From the NCBI RefSeq assembly GCF_011044995.1, contig NZ_JAAKZW010000002.1:62001-126000 (forward strand): 64,000 nucleotides of DNA, written 5' to 3'. A program made the position numbers and the translations under genes. Numbering within the stretch: the stretch's first letter is position 1; each line of letters starts with the position of its first letter. Source of the stretch: Streptomyces mesophilus. Its GTDB lineage: Bacteria; Actinomycetota; Actinomycetes; Streptomycetales; Streptomycetaceae. Below, in pieces: positions 20,427 to 28,852 of this stretch. The notes below the pieces were generated by a model. The model saw only the letters and a list, made by a program, of their open reading frames with translations. It had not been told where the DNA came from and did no database searches.

Positions 20427-20446
20427 CCCCGATCCGTGGATCGGGG
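20427..20446. terminator. Terminator hairpin between convergent genes
   Basis: CCCCGATCC-gt-GGATCGGGG, perfect 9-bp stem, extendable by GT/AC with one bulged G, between the stops at 20423 and 20449. Confidence 0.7.
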
Positions 20447-20448
20447 GA

Positions 20449-22815
20449 CTACCTCCCCAGCCGGGCCGCGAGATAGCTCGCGGTCCGGCTTCCGTCCGCC
20501 TTCGCCACCTCGGCCGGCGGCCCGGCCGCCACGATCCGGCCGCCGTCCGCGCCGCCGCCGGGCCCCAGATCGATGACCCAGTCCGCGCCCGCCACCACAT
20601 CCATGTCGTGCTCGACCACGATCACCGAGTGCCCGGCGTCGACCAGACCGTGCAACTGCCGCATCAGCACCTCGACATCGGCCGGGTGCAGTCCGGTCGT
20701 CGGCTCGTCGAGCAGATACAGCGTGTGCCCGCGCCTCGTGCGCTGAAGCTCGGTCGCCAGCTTGATCCGCTGTGCCTCACCGCCGGACAGCTCCGTCGCG
20801 GGCTGTCCGAGGCGCAGATGCCCGAGTCCCACATCGAGCAGCGTCCCGAGCGAGCGTGCGGCGGCGGGGATCTCCGCGAGAAACTCGGCGGCCGCTTCTA
20901 CGGACAGGTCGAGCACCTCGGCGATCGAACGGCCGCGGTACGTGACCTGGAGCGTCTCGGGGTTGTAGCGGGCGCCGTGGCAGTCCGGGCAGGGCGAGTA
21001 CGTACTGGGCAGGAACAGCAGCTCCACCGAGACGAAGCCCTCGCCCTGGCAGGTCTCGCACCGTCCCCCGGCCACATTGAACGAGAACCGCCCCGCCTTG
21101 TAGCCGCGCGCCCGCGCCTCGTCCGAGTCCGCGAAGACCTTCCGTACGACATCGAAGAGCCCGGTGTACGTGGCCAGATTCGAGCGCGGGGTACGGCCGA
21201 TCGGCCGCTGGTCGACCTGGACGACGCGGTCCACGGCGCCGTCGATCCGCCCGGGGCCCGGCTCGCCCTCGACGAGCGGTGCGAGGGCGCCGCCGACCAG
21301 GGTGGACTTGCCGGAGCCGGAGACCCCGGTGACAGCGGTGAACACCCCGAGCGGGAACTCGGCGTCGACCCCGCGCAGATTGTGCCGCTCGACCCCGGCG
21401 AGCTTCAACCAGCCCTTGGGCGCCCGGAGTTCACGTACCGAAGCGTCTTCACGGGCGAACAGATAGCGCGCCGTCGCCGACTCGGTGACCCCTTTCAGCT
21501 CCGCGACCGGGCCGCTGTGCAGCACCCGGCCGCCGTGCTCGCCCGCGCCGGGGCCCACGTCGACCAGCCAGTCCGCCTCGCGTACGACATCGAGGTGGTG
21601 CTCGACGACGAACACCGAGTTCCCCGCGGTCTTCAGGCGGCGCAACACCGTGAGCAGCGCCTCGGTGTCCGCGGGGTGCAGCCCCGCCGAGGGTTCGTCG
21701 AGGACGTAGACGACGCCGAACAGGCCCGAGCGCAACTGCGTGGCCAGGCGCAGGCGTTGGAGTTCGCCCGCGGAGAGGGTGGGTGTGGGGCGGTCGAGGC
21801 TCAGGTAGCCGAGGCCCAGTTCGGTGACGACGGCGATCCGGCCGAGCAGGTCGGTGGTGAGGATGCGGACCGTTTCATCGCAGTGGTCCGCCGTCCCCAG
21901 GAGGGCGGCCAGGCGGTCGAGGGGGAACGCGGCGAGCTCCGCGATCGTCCGGCCGGCGAAGGTCACGGCGAGCGCTTCGGGCCGCAGCCGGCTCCCGCCG
22001 CAGCTCTCGCACGGAGTGCTCTCGAGGAAGCGTTCGGCTTTGCCGCGCAGGGTCTGGCTCTTGGACTCCGCGAAGGTCTTCATCACATAGCGCCGGGCGC
22101 TCATGTACGTGCCCTGGTACGGGCGTTGGATGCGCTCGGCCTCCCGCACCGGATGCACCGTGACGACCGGCTGCTCGTCCGTGAACAGGATCCAGTCGCG
22201 GTCCGCCTGCGTCAGCTCCCGCCACGGCCGGTCCACGTCATGGCCGAGCGCGTCCAGGATGTCGCGCAGGTTCTTGCCCTGCCACGCACCCGGCCAGGCG
22301 GCGATCGCGCCTTCGCGGATCGACAGCGAGGGATCGGGGACGAGCAGCGCCTCGGTGGTGCGGTGGACGCGGCCCAGGCCGTGGCAGGCGGGGCAGGCGC
22401 CGGCGGTGGTGTTCGGCGAGAAGGCGTCGGAGTCGAGCCGCTCGGCGCCGGGCGGGTAGTCGCCCGCGCGGGAGAAGAGCATCCGCAGCGAGTTGGACAG
22501 GGTGGTGACGGTGCCCACGCTGGAGCGCGAGGTGGGCGTCGTACGGCGCTGCTGGAGGGAGACCGCCGGGGGCAGGCCGGTGATCTCGCCGACCTTCGGG
22601 GCGCCGATCTGGTGGATCAGCCGGCGGGCGTACGGGGCGACCGACTCGAAGTAGCGGCGCTGGGCCTCCGCGTACACGGTGCCGAACGCGAGGGAGGACT
22701 TCCCCGAACCGGATACGCCGGTGAAGACGACCAGCTGATCGCGGGGGATGTCGACGTCGACGGCTCGCAGGTTGTGTTCGCGGGCGCCGCGGATACGGAT
22801 GTGGGGGGCCTGCAT
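20449..22815 (-). CDS. UvrA-like ABC-type ATPase (excinuclease subunit A paralogue)
   Basis: 788 residues, shorter than housekeeping UvrA (about 950). It has two ABC ATPase modules: first Walker A GVSGSGKSS near residue 35, second GVSGSGKST near residue 503, plus ABC signatures and zinc-finger pairs (CPACHGLGR, CESCGGSR, CETCQGEGF...CPDCHG). The lost length corresponds to the region used for UvrB contact and DNA damage wedging in full UvrA, so this is probably the UvrA2 / drug-resistance type (DrrC-like) known from antibiotic producers rather than the core repair protein. Whether it protects against a DNA-binding compound is not shown. Confidence 0.88.
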   Translation of the reverse strand: MQAPHIRIRGAREHNLRAVDVDIPRDQLVVFTGVSGSGKSSLAFGTVYAEAQRRYFESVAPYARRLIHQIGAPKVGEITGLPPAVSLQQRRTTPTSRSSVGTVTTLSNSLRMLFSRAGDYPPGAERLDSDAFSPNTTAGACPACHGLGRVHRTTEALLVPDPSLSIREGAIAAWPGAWQGKNLRDILDALGHDVDRPWRELTQADRDWILFTDEQPVVTVHPVREAERIQRPYQGTYMSARRYVMKTFAESKSQTLRGKAERFLESTPCESCGGSRLRPEALAVTFAGRTIAELAAFPLDRLAALLGTADHCDETVRILTTDLLGRIAVVTELGLGYLSLDRPTPTLSAGELQRLRLATQLRSGLFGVVYVLDEPSAGLHPADTEALLTVLRRLKTAGNSVFVVEHHLDVVREADWLVDVGPGAGEHGGRVLHSGPVAELKGVTESATARYLFAREDASVRELRAPKGWLKLAGVERHNLRGVDAEFPLGVFTAVTGVSGSGKSTLVGGALAPLVEGEPGPGRIDGAVDRVVQVDQRPIGRTPRSNLATYTGLFDVVRKVFADSDEARARGYKAGRFSFNVAGGRCETCQGEGFVSVELLFLPSTYSPCPDCHGARYNPETLQVTYRGRSIAEVLDLSVEAAAEFLAEIPAAARSLGTLLDVGLGHLRLGQPATELSGGEAQRIKLATELQRTRRGHTLYLLDEPTTGLHPADVEVLMRQLHGLVDAGHSVIVVEHDMDVVAGADWVIDLGPGGGADGGRIVAAGPPAEVAKADGSRTASYLAARLGR

Positions 22816-22878
22816 GCGGGGTGCTCCTGGGGGTGGGCTGGCCCTATTGTCCCAGGTCGGGAGAGTGTGGCCGTGCGG

Positions 22879-23919
22879 TCATGGGTGGGCCGGCGGGCGC
22901 GGGCCGGCCATGCGCCCCAGGCGGGCGAAGGAGTCAAGGAGCTCCGCCCTGTCGTACGTCGACGTGGTCACCAGCACCTCGTCCGCCCCCGTAGCCGTGA
23001 TCACGTCCGCCAGGGCCGCGGACACCTCGGCCTCCGTGCCGTACAGCTTTCCCTCCAGCCCCGACTCGAACAGCTCGCGCTCCTTGGCCGTCATGCCCCG
23101 CGCCAGCGTCTCCGCGGCCGGTTCCAGCGCCGGGAAGACGCCACGGGTGCGCGAGTACGCCATCGACCACGCCTCCGGAATCAGCAGCCGCCGCGCCGCT
23201 TCCGTCGTCTCGCCGACCGCCACCTCGCCCGCGATCACCACATATGGCTCGTCCGCCCACACCGACGGCTTGAAGCCGTCCCGGTAGCGCCCGATCGCCT
23301 CCACCATCCGCGAGCGTCCCCGCAGATCCCCGATCACCAGCGGCAGCCCGGCGTCCGCCGCGATCTGTGCGCCCTCGCCCATGGCCAGGACGAACGGCGG
23401 GATCCGCCGGCCCTCCGCCGGATACGCGTGGACCTGGGGGTGGGCGGTCTGCGTACCCGTGAGATAGCCGAGCAGCACCTCCAGCTGTCCGGCGAAGTCC
23501 TCCGCGTCGTCCTTGTCGTGGCCCAGCGCCTTGCGCACCCCGCCCGTGAACCCGACGCTGCGGCCGAGCCCCATGTCGATCCGGCCGGGGAACAGCGCGT
23601 CGAGGACCCCGAACTGCTCGGCCACGACCAGGGGTTGGTGATTCGGCAGCATGACGCCGCCCGTGCCCACCCGGATCGTGGTGGTCGCCGCCGCGACCGC
23701 CGCCGCGAGGACGGTCGGCGCCGAACCCGCGACACCGGGCACGCTGTGGTGCTCCGACACCCAGAAACGGTGAAAGGCACCGAGCGCCTCCACGTCCTGC
23801 GCGAACCGCACCGTGTCCCGCAGCGACCGCGCGGGATCGTGGCCCGTGCGCGTACGGGAGCGGTCGAGCACCGAGATCGGGGTCCGGGCGAGAACTGAGG
23901 CTGCGTCGGCGGAAGTCAC
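22879..23919 (-). CDS. LLM-class flavin-dependent oxidoreductase
   Basis: 346 residues, luciferase-like TIM barrel. Seen: FHRFWVSEHHSVPGVAGSAP, TTIRVGTGGVMLPNHQPLVV and DALFPGRIDMGLGRS, all typical of the group-1 LLM family (YhbW / CPS_4043-like). The cofactor (FMN or F420) and substrate are unknown. It lies 63 bp downstream of nothing else on its strand except the UvrA paralogue, with which it may be co-transcribed. Confidence 0.88.
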   Translation of the reverse strand: MTSADAASVLARTPISVLDRSRTRTGHDPARSLRDTVRFAQDVEALGAFHRFWVSEHHSVPGVAGSAPTVLAAAVAAATTTIRVGTGGVMLPNHQPLVVAEQFGVLDALFPGRIDMGLGRSVGFTGGVRKALGHDKDDAEDFAGQLEVLLGYLTGTQTAHPQVHAYPAEGRRIPPFVLAMGEGAQIAADAGLPLVIGDLRGRSRMVEAIGRYRDGFKPSVWADEPYVVIAGEVAVGETTEAARRLLIPEAWSMAYSRTRGVFPALEPAAETLARGMTAKERELFESGLEGKLYGTEAEVSAALADVITATGADEVLVTTSTYDRAELLDSFARLGRMAGPRPPAHP

Positions 23920-23971
23920 GTCCCGTACAACACCCGGGAGCGCTCAGGATTCCCTGGTTAGGGTGGGTGCC

Positions 23972-24460
23972 ATGGACGCCGTTCGCCGCCCGGTCGCCGT
24001 GTTCGACCTGGACAACACCCTCGCCGACACCGCACACCGGCAGCGTTTCCTGGAGCGCAAGCCCCGCGACTGGACCGGATTCTTCGCCGCGGCGCCCCAG
24101 GACCCGCCCCTCGCGCGCGGCATCGAGCTGGTCCTGAAGAGCGCCGAGGAGTGCGAGATCCAGTACCTCACGGGCCGCCCCGAGCGCTGCCGCGCGGACA
24201 CCGAGGAGTGGCTGGCCCGGCACGGGCTGCCCGAAGGCCGGATGCACATGCGGCGCGACAGCGACCGCAGGCCGGCCCGCATCACCAAACTGGAGGTGCT
24301 GCGCAGGCTGGCCCGCGGCCGTGAGGTGCGGATGCTCGTGGACGACGACGAGCTCGTGTGCGACGCCGCGGAACGCGCCGGTTTCAAGGTCGTACGGGCC
24401 CGCTGGGCGGCTTCCTCGCAGGCGCTGAAGGAAGCGCAGGAGACCGAGGGCCGCACGTAG
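23972..24460 (+). CDS. HAD-superfamily phosphatase, polynucleotide 3'-phosphatase-like
   Basis: 162 residues. HAD motif I is VFDLDNTLAD (nucleophile Asp with the +2 Asp), motif II is in YLTGRPE, and motif IV is MLVDDDELVC. The N-terminal DTAHRQRFLERKPRDWTGF segment resembles the phosphatase half of T4 Pnkp-type enzymes, though no kinase domain is attached. ATG 23972 was chosen because upstream in-frame sequence overlaps the divergent LLM gene's promoter. Confidence 0.8.
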   Translation: MDAVRRPVAVFDLDNTLADTAHRQRFLERKPRDWTGFFAAAPQDPPLARGIELVLKSAEECEIQYLTGRPERCRADTEEWLARHGLPEGRMHMRRDSDRRPARITKLEVLRRLARGREVRMLVDDDELVCDAAERAGFKVVRARWAASSQALKEAQETEGRT

Positions 24461-24476
24461 GGCGCCCAGGCGCCTG

Positions 24477-24692
24477 CTACTCGTCGTCCTCCAGCCGGAA
24501 GCCGACCTTCAGACCCACCTGGAAGTGGGCGATCTCGCCGTTCTCGATATGGCCGCGCACCTGGGTCACCTCGAACCAGTCCAGTGCCCTCAGGGTCTGT
24601 CCGGCGCGCGCGATCCCGTTGCGGATGGCCTGGTCGACGCCCTCGGTCGAGGTGCCGACGATCTCCGTGACGCGGTACGTGTGGTCCGACAT
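24477..24692 (-). CDS. Dodecin, flavin-storage protein
   Basis: 71 residues, full length for the family. YRVTEIVGTSTEGVDQAI, ALDWFEV (the Trp that stacks on the flavin) and FQVGLKVGFRLE are diagnostic. Dodecins form hollow 12-mers that bind flavins or CoA. It is convergent with the HAD phosphatase (16 bp apart). Confidence 0.93.
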   Translation of the reverse strand: MSDHTYRVTEIVGTSTEGVDQAIRNGIARAGQTLRALDWFEVTQVRGHIENGEIAHFQVGLKVGFRLEDDE

Positions 24693-24788
24693 GGCGGTCG
24701 CACTCCTTCAGGTGGTCACTCGGTCACTCCACGGTGCCGTACGCGGCCCGGCCGCGCGAGACGGCGGACGCGGGCCGGGCGCGTCACC

Positions 24789-24828
24789 GTGTCACGTGCT
24801 GAGAACGTGCTGTGTCACGTAGTGAGAA
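24789..24828. promoter_or_regulatory. Two 17-bp direct repeats upstream of an orphan sugar-binding protein gene
   Basis: GTGTCACGTGCTGAGAA (24789-24805) and GTGTCACGTAGTGAGAA (24812-24828), 2 mismatches, 23-bp period. They lie 130-170 bp upstream of the binding-protein start. The first copy includes the palindrome CACGTG. Confidence 0.5.
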
Positions 24829-24957
24829 TTCGAACGTCAGCCCCTTGACCGACGCATTGGTACACACCAAACTCCAGGGCCACACCCGTACAAGCGTCGA
24901 AGCCGCTTACCCCCACGTCGGGCCCTCCTCCATGTCCCTGCACTGAAGGTGAGCCGC

Positions 24958-26226
24958 GTGAAGCACCGCACCCTCGCTCTGCCCCTGTCCGTCCTGACAC
25001 TGACCGCGCTCACGGGCTGCGGAGGCATGTCGCTCGAAGGGTCGCAGGAGCGCGAAACGGTCACGGTGTGGCTGATGCAGAACAGCACCTCGAAAGGCTT
25101 CCTGAAGAAGTTCGAGCAGGAGTACGAGGCCGAACACGGTGACGTGGAGCTGGACATACAGATCCAGGAGTGGACGGGCATCGGCGACAAGGTCAACAAC
25201 GCCCTGGAGAGCGACGAGGCGAGCGCACCCGATGTGATCGAGGTCGGCAATACGCAGGTGGCGCAGTACGTCGACCAGGGCGGGGTGCTCGACCTGTCCC
25301 TGGAGTCGGCGCGCGACCTGGGCATGGAGGACTGGGTGCAGGGTCTCGCCGAGCCCGGCTCCGTCGACGGGGCCCAGTTCGGCATCCCCTGGTACGCGGC
25401 GAACCGGGTCGTCCTCTACAACAAGGACCTGTTCGCCGCCGCGGGCATCAAGAAGCCGCCACGGGACCGGGAGGAGTGGCTCTCGCAGACGGAGCAGCTC
25501 AACTCCGGTTCCCGGCAGGGGATCTACCTCGCCGGACAGGACTGGTACACGCTCGCCGGTTTCATCTGGGAGGAGGGCGGCGAGCTCGCGGTGGACAAGG
25601 ACGGCGTGTGGAGCGGCGCCCTGGACAGCCCCGGGGCGCTGGCCGGAATGGACTTCTACGCGCGGCTCCAGGCACTCGGCCGGGGACCGAAGGACGCGGA
25701 CGAGCAGACGCCGCCGCAGACCGATGTGTTCGCCAAGGGGCAGGTCGCGCAGATCGTCACCGTGCCGGGCGCGGCGAAACTGATCGAGGAGGCCAACCCC
25801 GAACTCGCCGGGAAGATCGGCTACTTCCCCGTACCCGGCAAGCAGGCGGGACGGCCGGGCCGGGTGTTCACCGGCGGTTCGGACCTGGTCATCCCCGAGC
25901 GCACCGACCAGAAATGGGCGGCGTTGAACGTGATCAAGGAGCTGGCCGGTGAGCGCTGGCAGAAGGAGCTGGCCACGACGATGGACTACGTTCCCAACAA
26001 GACCACGCTCGCCTCGGTGGTCGACGGGAAGCCGGGCGTCGCCGCGATGGCCGCGGGTGCGGCCCGCGGCCGGGCGACGCCCAACTCCCCGCTCTGGGCG
26101 GCCGTGGAGGCCAACAATCCGATCAAGCGCTACATGACGGAGGTCCTGACCGGCGCGGATCCGGCGCAGGAGGCACGCAAGGCCTCGCGGCAGATCACGG
26201 AGCTGCTGGACGTGCGAGGGGAGTAG
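24958..26226 (+). CDS. Orphan ABC sugar-binding lipoprotein (family 1 extracellular solute-binding protein)
   Basis: About 422 residues. Signal peptide with lipobox LTALTGCGG, then a typical carbohydrate-binding fold (VTVWLMQNSTSKGFLKKFEQ, APDVIEVGNTQVAQY, FGIPWYAANRVVLYNKDL). AAGG lies 8 bases before GTG 24958, so I prefer it to GTG 24949. No permease or ATPase genes flank it, so it must deliver to a transporter encoded elsewhere or have a sensory role. Confidence 0.88.
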   Translation: MKHRTLALPLSVLTLTALTGCGGMSLEGSQERETVTVWLMQNSTSKGFLKKFEQEYEAEHGDVELDIQIQEWTGIGDKVNNALESDEASAPDVIEVGNTQVAQYVDQGGVLDLSLESARDLGMEDWVQGLAEPGSVDGAQFGIPWYAANRVVLYNKDLFAAAGIKKPPRDREEWLSQTEQLNSGSRQGIYLAGQDWYTLAGFIWEEGGELAVDKDGVWSGALDSPGALAGMDFYARLQALGRGPKDADEQTPPQTDVFAKGQVAQIVTVPGAAKLIEEANPELAGKIGYFPVPGKQAGRPGRVFTGGSDLVIPERTDQKWAALNVIKELAGERWQKELATTMDYVPNKTTLASVVDGKPGVAAMAAGAARGRATPNSPLWAAVEANNPIKRYMTEVLTGADPAQEARKASRQITELLDVRGE

Positions 26227-26333
26227 GGCGAGCGGGTGCGACGGGCGGCGGAAGAAATCCGTTGCCCGGCCGACCGTCGCCCCAGAAGGATGCGGGGGGA
26301 CGCAACACCGCACCACCACGGGGGATTTCCGTC

Positions 26334-27155
26334 ATGAGCGCACGCCTGCGCCAACTCGCCAAGGCGACCGAGGCCATCGTCGAAGCCGGCGAGTACACCG
26401 CACCGAGCGGACGCACGGTCGAACTCGCGTACCGGATCGCGGCCGCACGCTCCGGTACGCGACTGCACGGCCCCGACCCGGTGGAGTGCACCGTCGACGC
26501 CACCCGCCCGACCGGCTTCGAGGTCACCCCGGAAGGCAGCACCCAGGCGGCCCGCCGGCTCGTGGCCGAGGCCCGCGAGCCCGTGGCCGTCCTCAACTTC
26601 GCCTCCGCCCGCAACCCCGGCGGCGGCTTCCTCAACGGGGCCCAGGCCCAGGAGGAGGCGCTGTGCCGCGCCTCCGCCCTGTACACCTGTCTGCGCGAAG
26701 TCCCCGAGTTCTACGCGCACCACCGCGCCCACCGCGACGCCTTCTACACGGACCGGGTCATCCACGCGCCCGCGGTCCCGGTGTTCCGCGACGACAGCGG
26801 CCGGCTCCTCGAAGAGCCGTCGGACATCGGCTTTCTGACCTCGCCCGCCCCCAACGCGGGAGTGATCCGCCGCAGTCAGCCCGACGAGGCGCACCGCATC
26901 GGGCCGGCGCTCGCGGCCCGGGCCGAACGCGTCCTGGAGACGGCCGTCGCGCACGGCTACCGGCACCTGGTCCTCGGGGCCTGGGGCTGCGGTGTGTTCC
27001 AGAACGATCCGGCCCAAGTGGCCGGTGCCTTCCGTACGTTGCTCACGGACGAAGGGCGCTTCGCCGGGCACTTCCGGCGCGTGGTGTTCGGCGTGCTCGA
27101 CCGCCAGGGCGGCGCGACCCGCGCGGCCTTCGAGCACGCCTTCCCGACGTCCTAG
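26334..27155 (+). CDS. PARG-like ADP-ribose glycohydrolase (TIGR02452 / DUF2263 family)
   Basis: 273 residues. The poly(ADP-ribose) glycohydrolase signature is intact: GGG at 96-98, seven residues, then QEE at 106-108 (NPGGGFLNGAQAQEEALCR). A macrodomain-like C-terminal half contains LVLGAWGCGVFQNDP. Family members remove ADP-ribose from proteins or nucleic acids; the second Glu of QEE is the catalytic residue in characterised PARGs. ATG 26334 chosen over 26262, whose leader is low-quality. It is convergent with a MazF-like gene. Confidence 0.87.
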   Translation: MSARLRQLAKATEAIVEAGEYTAPSGRTVELAYRIAAARSGTRLHGPDPVECTVDATRPTGFEVTPEGSTQAARRLVAEAREPVAVLNFASARNPGGGFLNGAQAQEEALCRASALYTCLREVPEFYAHHRAHRDAFYTDRVIHAPAVPVFRDDSGRLLEEPSDIGFLTSPAPNAGVIRRSQPDEAHRIGPALAARAERVLETAVAHGYRHLVLGAWGCGVFQNDPAQVAGAFRTLLTDEGRFAGHFRRVVFGVLDRQGGATRAAFEHAFPTS

Positions 27156-27170
27156 GACAGGCCCTGGCCG

Positions 27171-27626
27171 TCAGCTCCACCCGTACCGCTCGCGCAGTTT
27201 CAGCGTCACCAGGTTGAACCGCCCCCGGTCGAGCGCACACGCCTCGCGCCGCATACCGCGTTCGTGGATGCGCAGGACCCGGTCCAGGTCCACCCAGGAG
27301 TCACGGCCCGAGCTGTCCCAGGGGCCGCTGCCGAGTGCGACCCACTCCCGGTCCTGGTCGTGGCGCTTGCTGGACAGCTGGATGCCGAGCAGCGTGCCGG
27401 CCGCCTCCCGGGCCACGATCAGGACCGGACGGTCCTTGCCGCGGCCGTCGTTCTCCTCGTAGGGCACCCAGGTCCACACGATCTCCCCGGGATCGGGGTC
27501 GCCGTCGTGCGCGGGCGCGTACTCCATGTGGACGGCACCCACCTCGTGCGGCTCGGCCTCGGCCGTCGCATGCGGTCCGCCGCGCCCCGGTACCAAGGCC
27601 TGCCCGGCCGCCTGCTGCTCCGTCAT
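27171..27626 (-). CDS. PemK/MazF-family protein
   Basis: About 151 residues. An N-terminal 50-residue unstructured stretch precedes the PemK/MazF-like barrel (GEIVWTWVPYEEND, GRGKDRPVLIVA, LGIQLSSKRHD, DSWVDLDRVLRI). GEIVWT-x-P and KDRPVLIV match the RNase-fold core, but no antitoxin gene is adjacent and the N-terminal extension is unusual for a toxin, so it may be a solitary, non-toxic member. ATG 27626 follows GGAGCAGGG; a longer start at 27644 is possible. Confidence 0.72.
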   Translation of the reverse strand: MTEQQAAGQALVPGRGGPHATAEAEPHEVGAVHMEYAPAHDGDPDPGEIVWTWVPYEENDGRGKDRPVLIVAREAAGTLLGIQLSSKRHDQDREWVALGSGPWDSSGRDSWVDLDRVLRIHERGMRREACALDRGRFNLVTLKLRERYGWS

Positions 27627-27724
27627 CCCTGCTCCACCCTCCATACGCTCCGGTGGGGTCACGTTAGGGCCTGTCCGGAGCAGCCCGCAGCGCGGGGGCC
27701 CGGCAGGAACCGCAGGCTCGCCCC

Positions 27725-28786
27725 ATGTCAGCCCGTAGCGTCATCGTCGCCGCAGCCCTCGCCCTCACCCTCGCCGCCGCACCCCACCCGGACGTCGCAG
27801 GACCGTCCGGCGCCGACCAGGAAGCGGCCCCTGCGCCGCGTACCGTCTCCGGCTGGCTGCCGTACTGGGACCAGGAGTCCGCGTACCGCACCGCCCTGCG
27901 CCACCGGGACCAGCTGCACACCGTCAGCCCGTTCTGGTACGAGGCGAAGGACGACGGCCGGGTGGCGCCCCACATGGGCGCGGGCGACAAACGGGTGATC
28001 GACGGACTGCACAAGGCCGGCATCAAGGTGGTGCCCACCGTGCACGAACGCCTCGGCCCCGGCCGGCTCGCCGCCCTCGTCACCGACCCGAAGCGCCGCG
28101 CCCGCCATATCGAGGCGCTGATGACGACCGTGCGCAGCCGTGCGTACGACGGGCTCGACATCGACTACGAGACCCACGCGCCCAGCCCGGACGACACCTA
28201 CCCACAAGTGCGCGCCGGATACGCCGAGTTCATCACCGCCCTGTGCCGGCGGCTGCACGCCGAGCGCAAGCAGTGCATCACCACGGTCTCCCCGCAGGCC
28301 CGCGGGAACGGCCGGATCTGGGACTACCGGCGGCTCGGTGCCGCGAGCGACCGGCTGCGGATCATGGCGTACAACCTGCACTGGGCCGGCGGGAAACCGG
28401 GGCCCGTCTCCTCTCCCGACTGGTACGAGGACATCCTGAAGCACGCCACGCGCCTCGTGCCCCGGGCGAAGATCGAGATGGCCCTGCCCGCGTTCGGCTG
28501 GGATTGGGCGGCCACCGGCAAACCGGCGCGCGCCCGCGCCGTCACCTGGCAGTCCGCGGAGGAGCTGCGGCGCAAGAAGGGCGCCCGCTATCACCTCGAC
28601 CCGGAGTCGAAGACGCCGCACTTCTCGTACATGGAAGGCAAGCAGCGCCGCGTCGTCTGGTACCAGGACGCGCGCGGCACCGCGGCGCATCTGCCGGTGC
28701 TGCGCAAATACGGGGTGCGCCATACGGGGCTGTGGGCGCTGAACTTCGAGGACCCCGCGCTGTGGCGGACGCTGGCCCGGGGGTGA
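27725..28786 (+). CDS. Secreted glycoside hydrolase family 18 protein
   Basis: 353 residues. Signal peptide to about residue 24. The GH18 catalytic motif DxxDxDxE is complete: YDGLDIDYE (Asp142, Asp145, Asp147, Glu149). GWLPYWDQ at the N-terminus and LRIMAYNLHW after the active site fit the spore-peptidoglycan-hydrolase/chitinase-like branch (SleL/YdhD-like) more than true chitinases; no chitin-binding domain is present. The stop codon lies in a tandem duplication. Confidence 0.86.
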   Translation: MSARSVIVAAALALTLAAAPHPDVAGPSGADQEAAPAPRTVSGWLPYWDQESAYRTALRHRDQLHTVSPFWYEAKDDGRVAPHMGAGDKRVIDGLHKAGIKVVPTVHERLGPGRLAALVTDPKRRARHIEALMTTVRSRAYDGLDIDYETHAPSPDDTYPQVRAGYAEFITALCRRLHAERKQCITTVSPQARGNGRIWDYRRLGAASDRLRIMAYNLHWAGGKPGPVSSPDWYEDILKHATRLVPRAKIEMALPAFGWDWAATGKPARARAVTWQSAEELRRKKGARYHLDPESKTPHFSYMEGKQRRVVWYQDARGTAAHLPVLRKYGVRHTGLWALNFEDPALWRTLARG

Positions 28787-28834
28787 GACCGGGCCAGGCT
28801 GTGGCGGACGCCGGCCCGGGGTGAGACCGGGCCA
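28759..28834. repeat. 38-bp tandem duplication over the GH18 stop codon, carrying a hairpin
   Basis: 28759-28796 and 28798-28834 are near-identical; each includes the TGA and an inverted repeat GGCCCGG/CCGGGCC (first copy 28774-28780 with 28789-28795), so the duplication doubles a terminator-like hairpin. Confidence 0.85.
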
Positions 28835-28852
28835 ACGGCCGCGTGGGCGTGG

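Noticed and set aside
20077..23898. 1273-codon plus-strand frame
   Set aside because: Shadow of the UvrA-like and LLM genes on the opposite strand, an artefact of strong third-position GC bias.
27171..27626. Toxin-antitoxin module
   Set aside because: No antitoxin gene is adjacent to the MazF-like protein; the neighbour is a PARG-like enzyme on the other strand.
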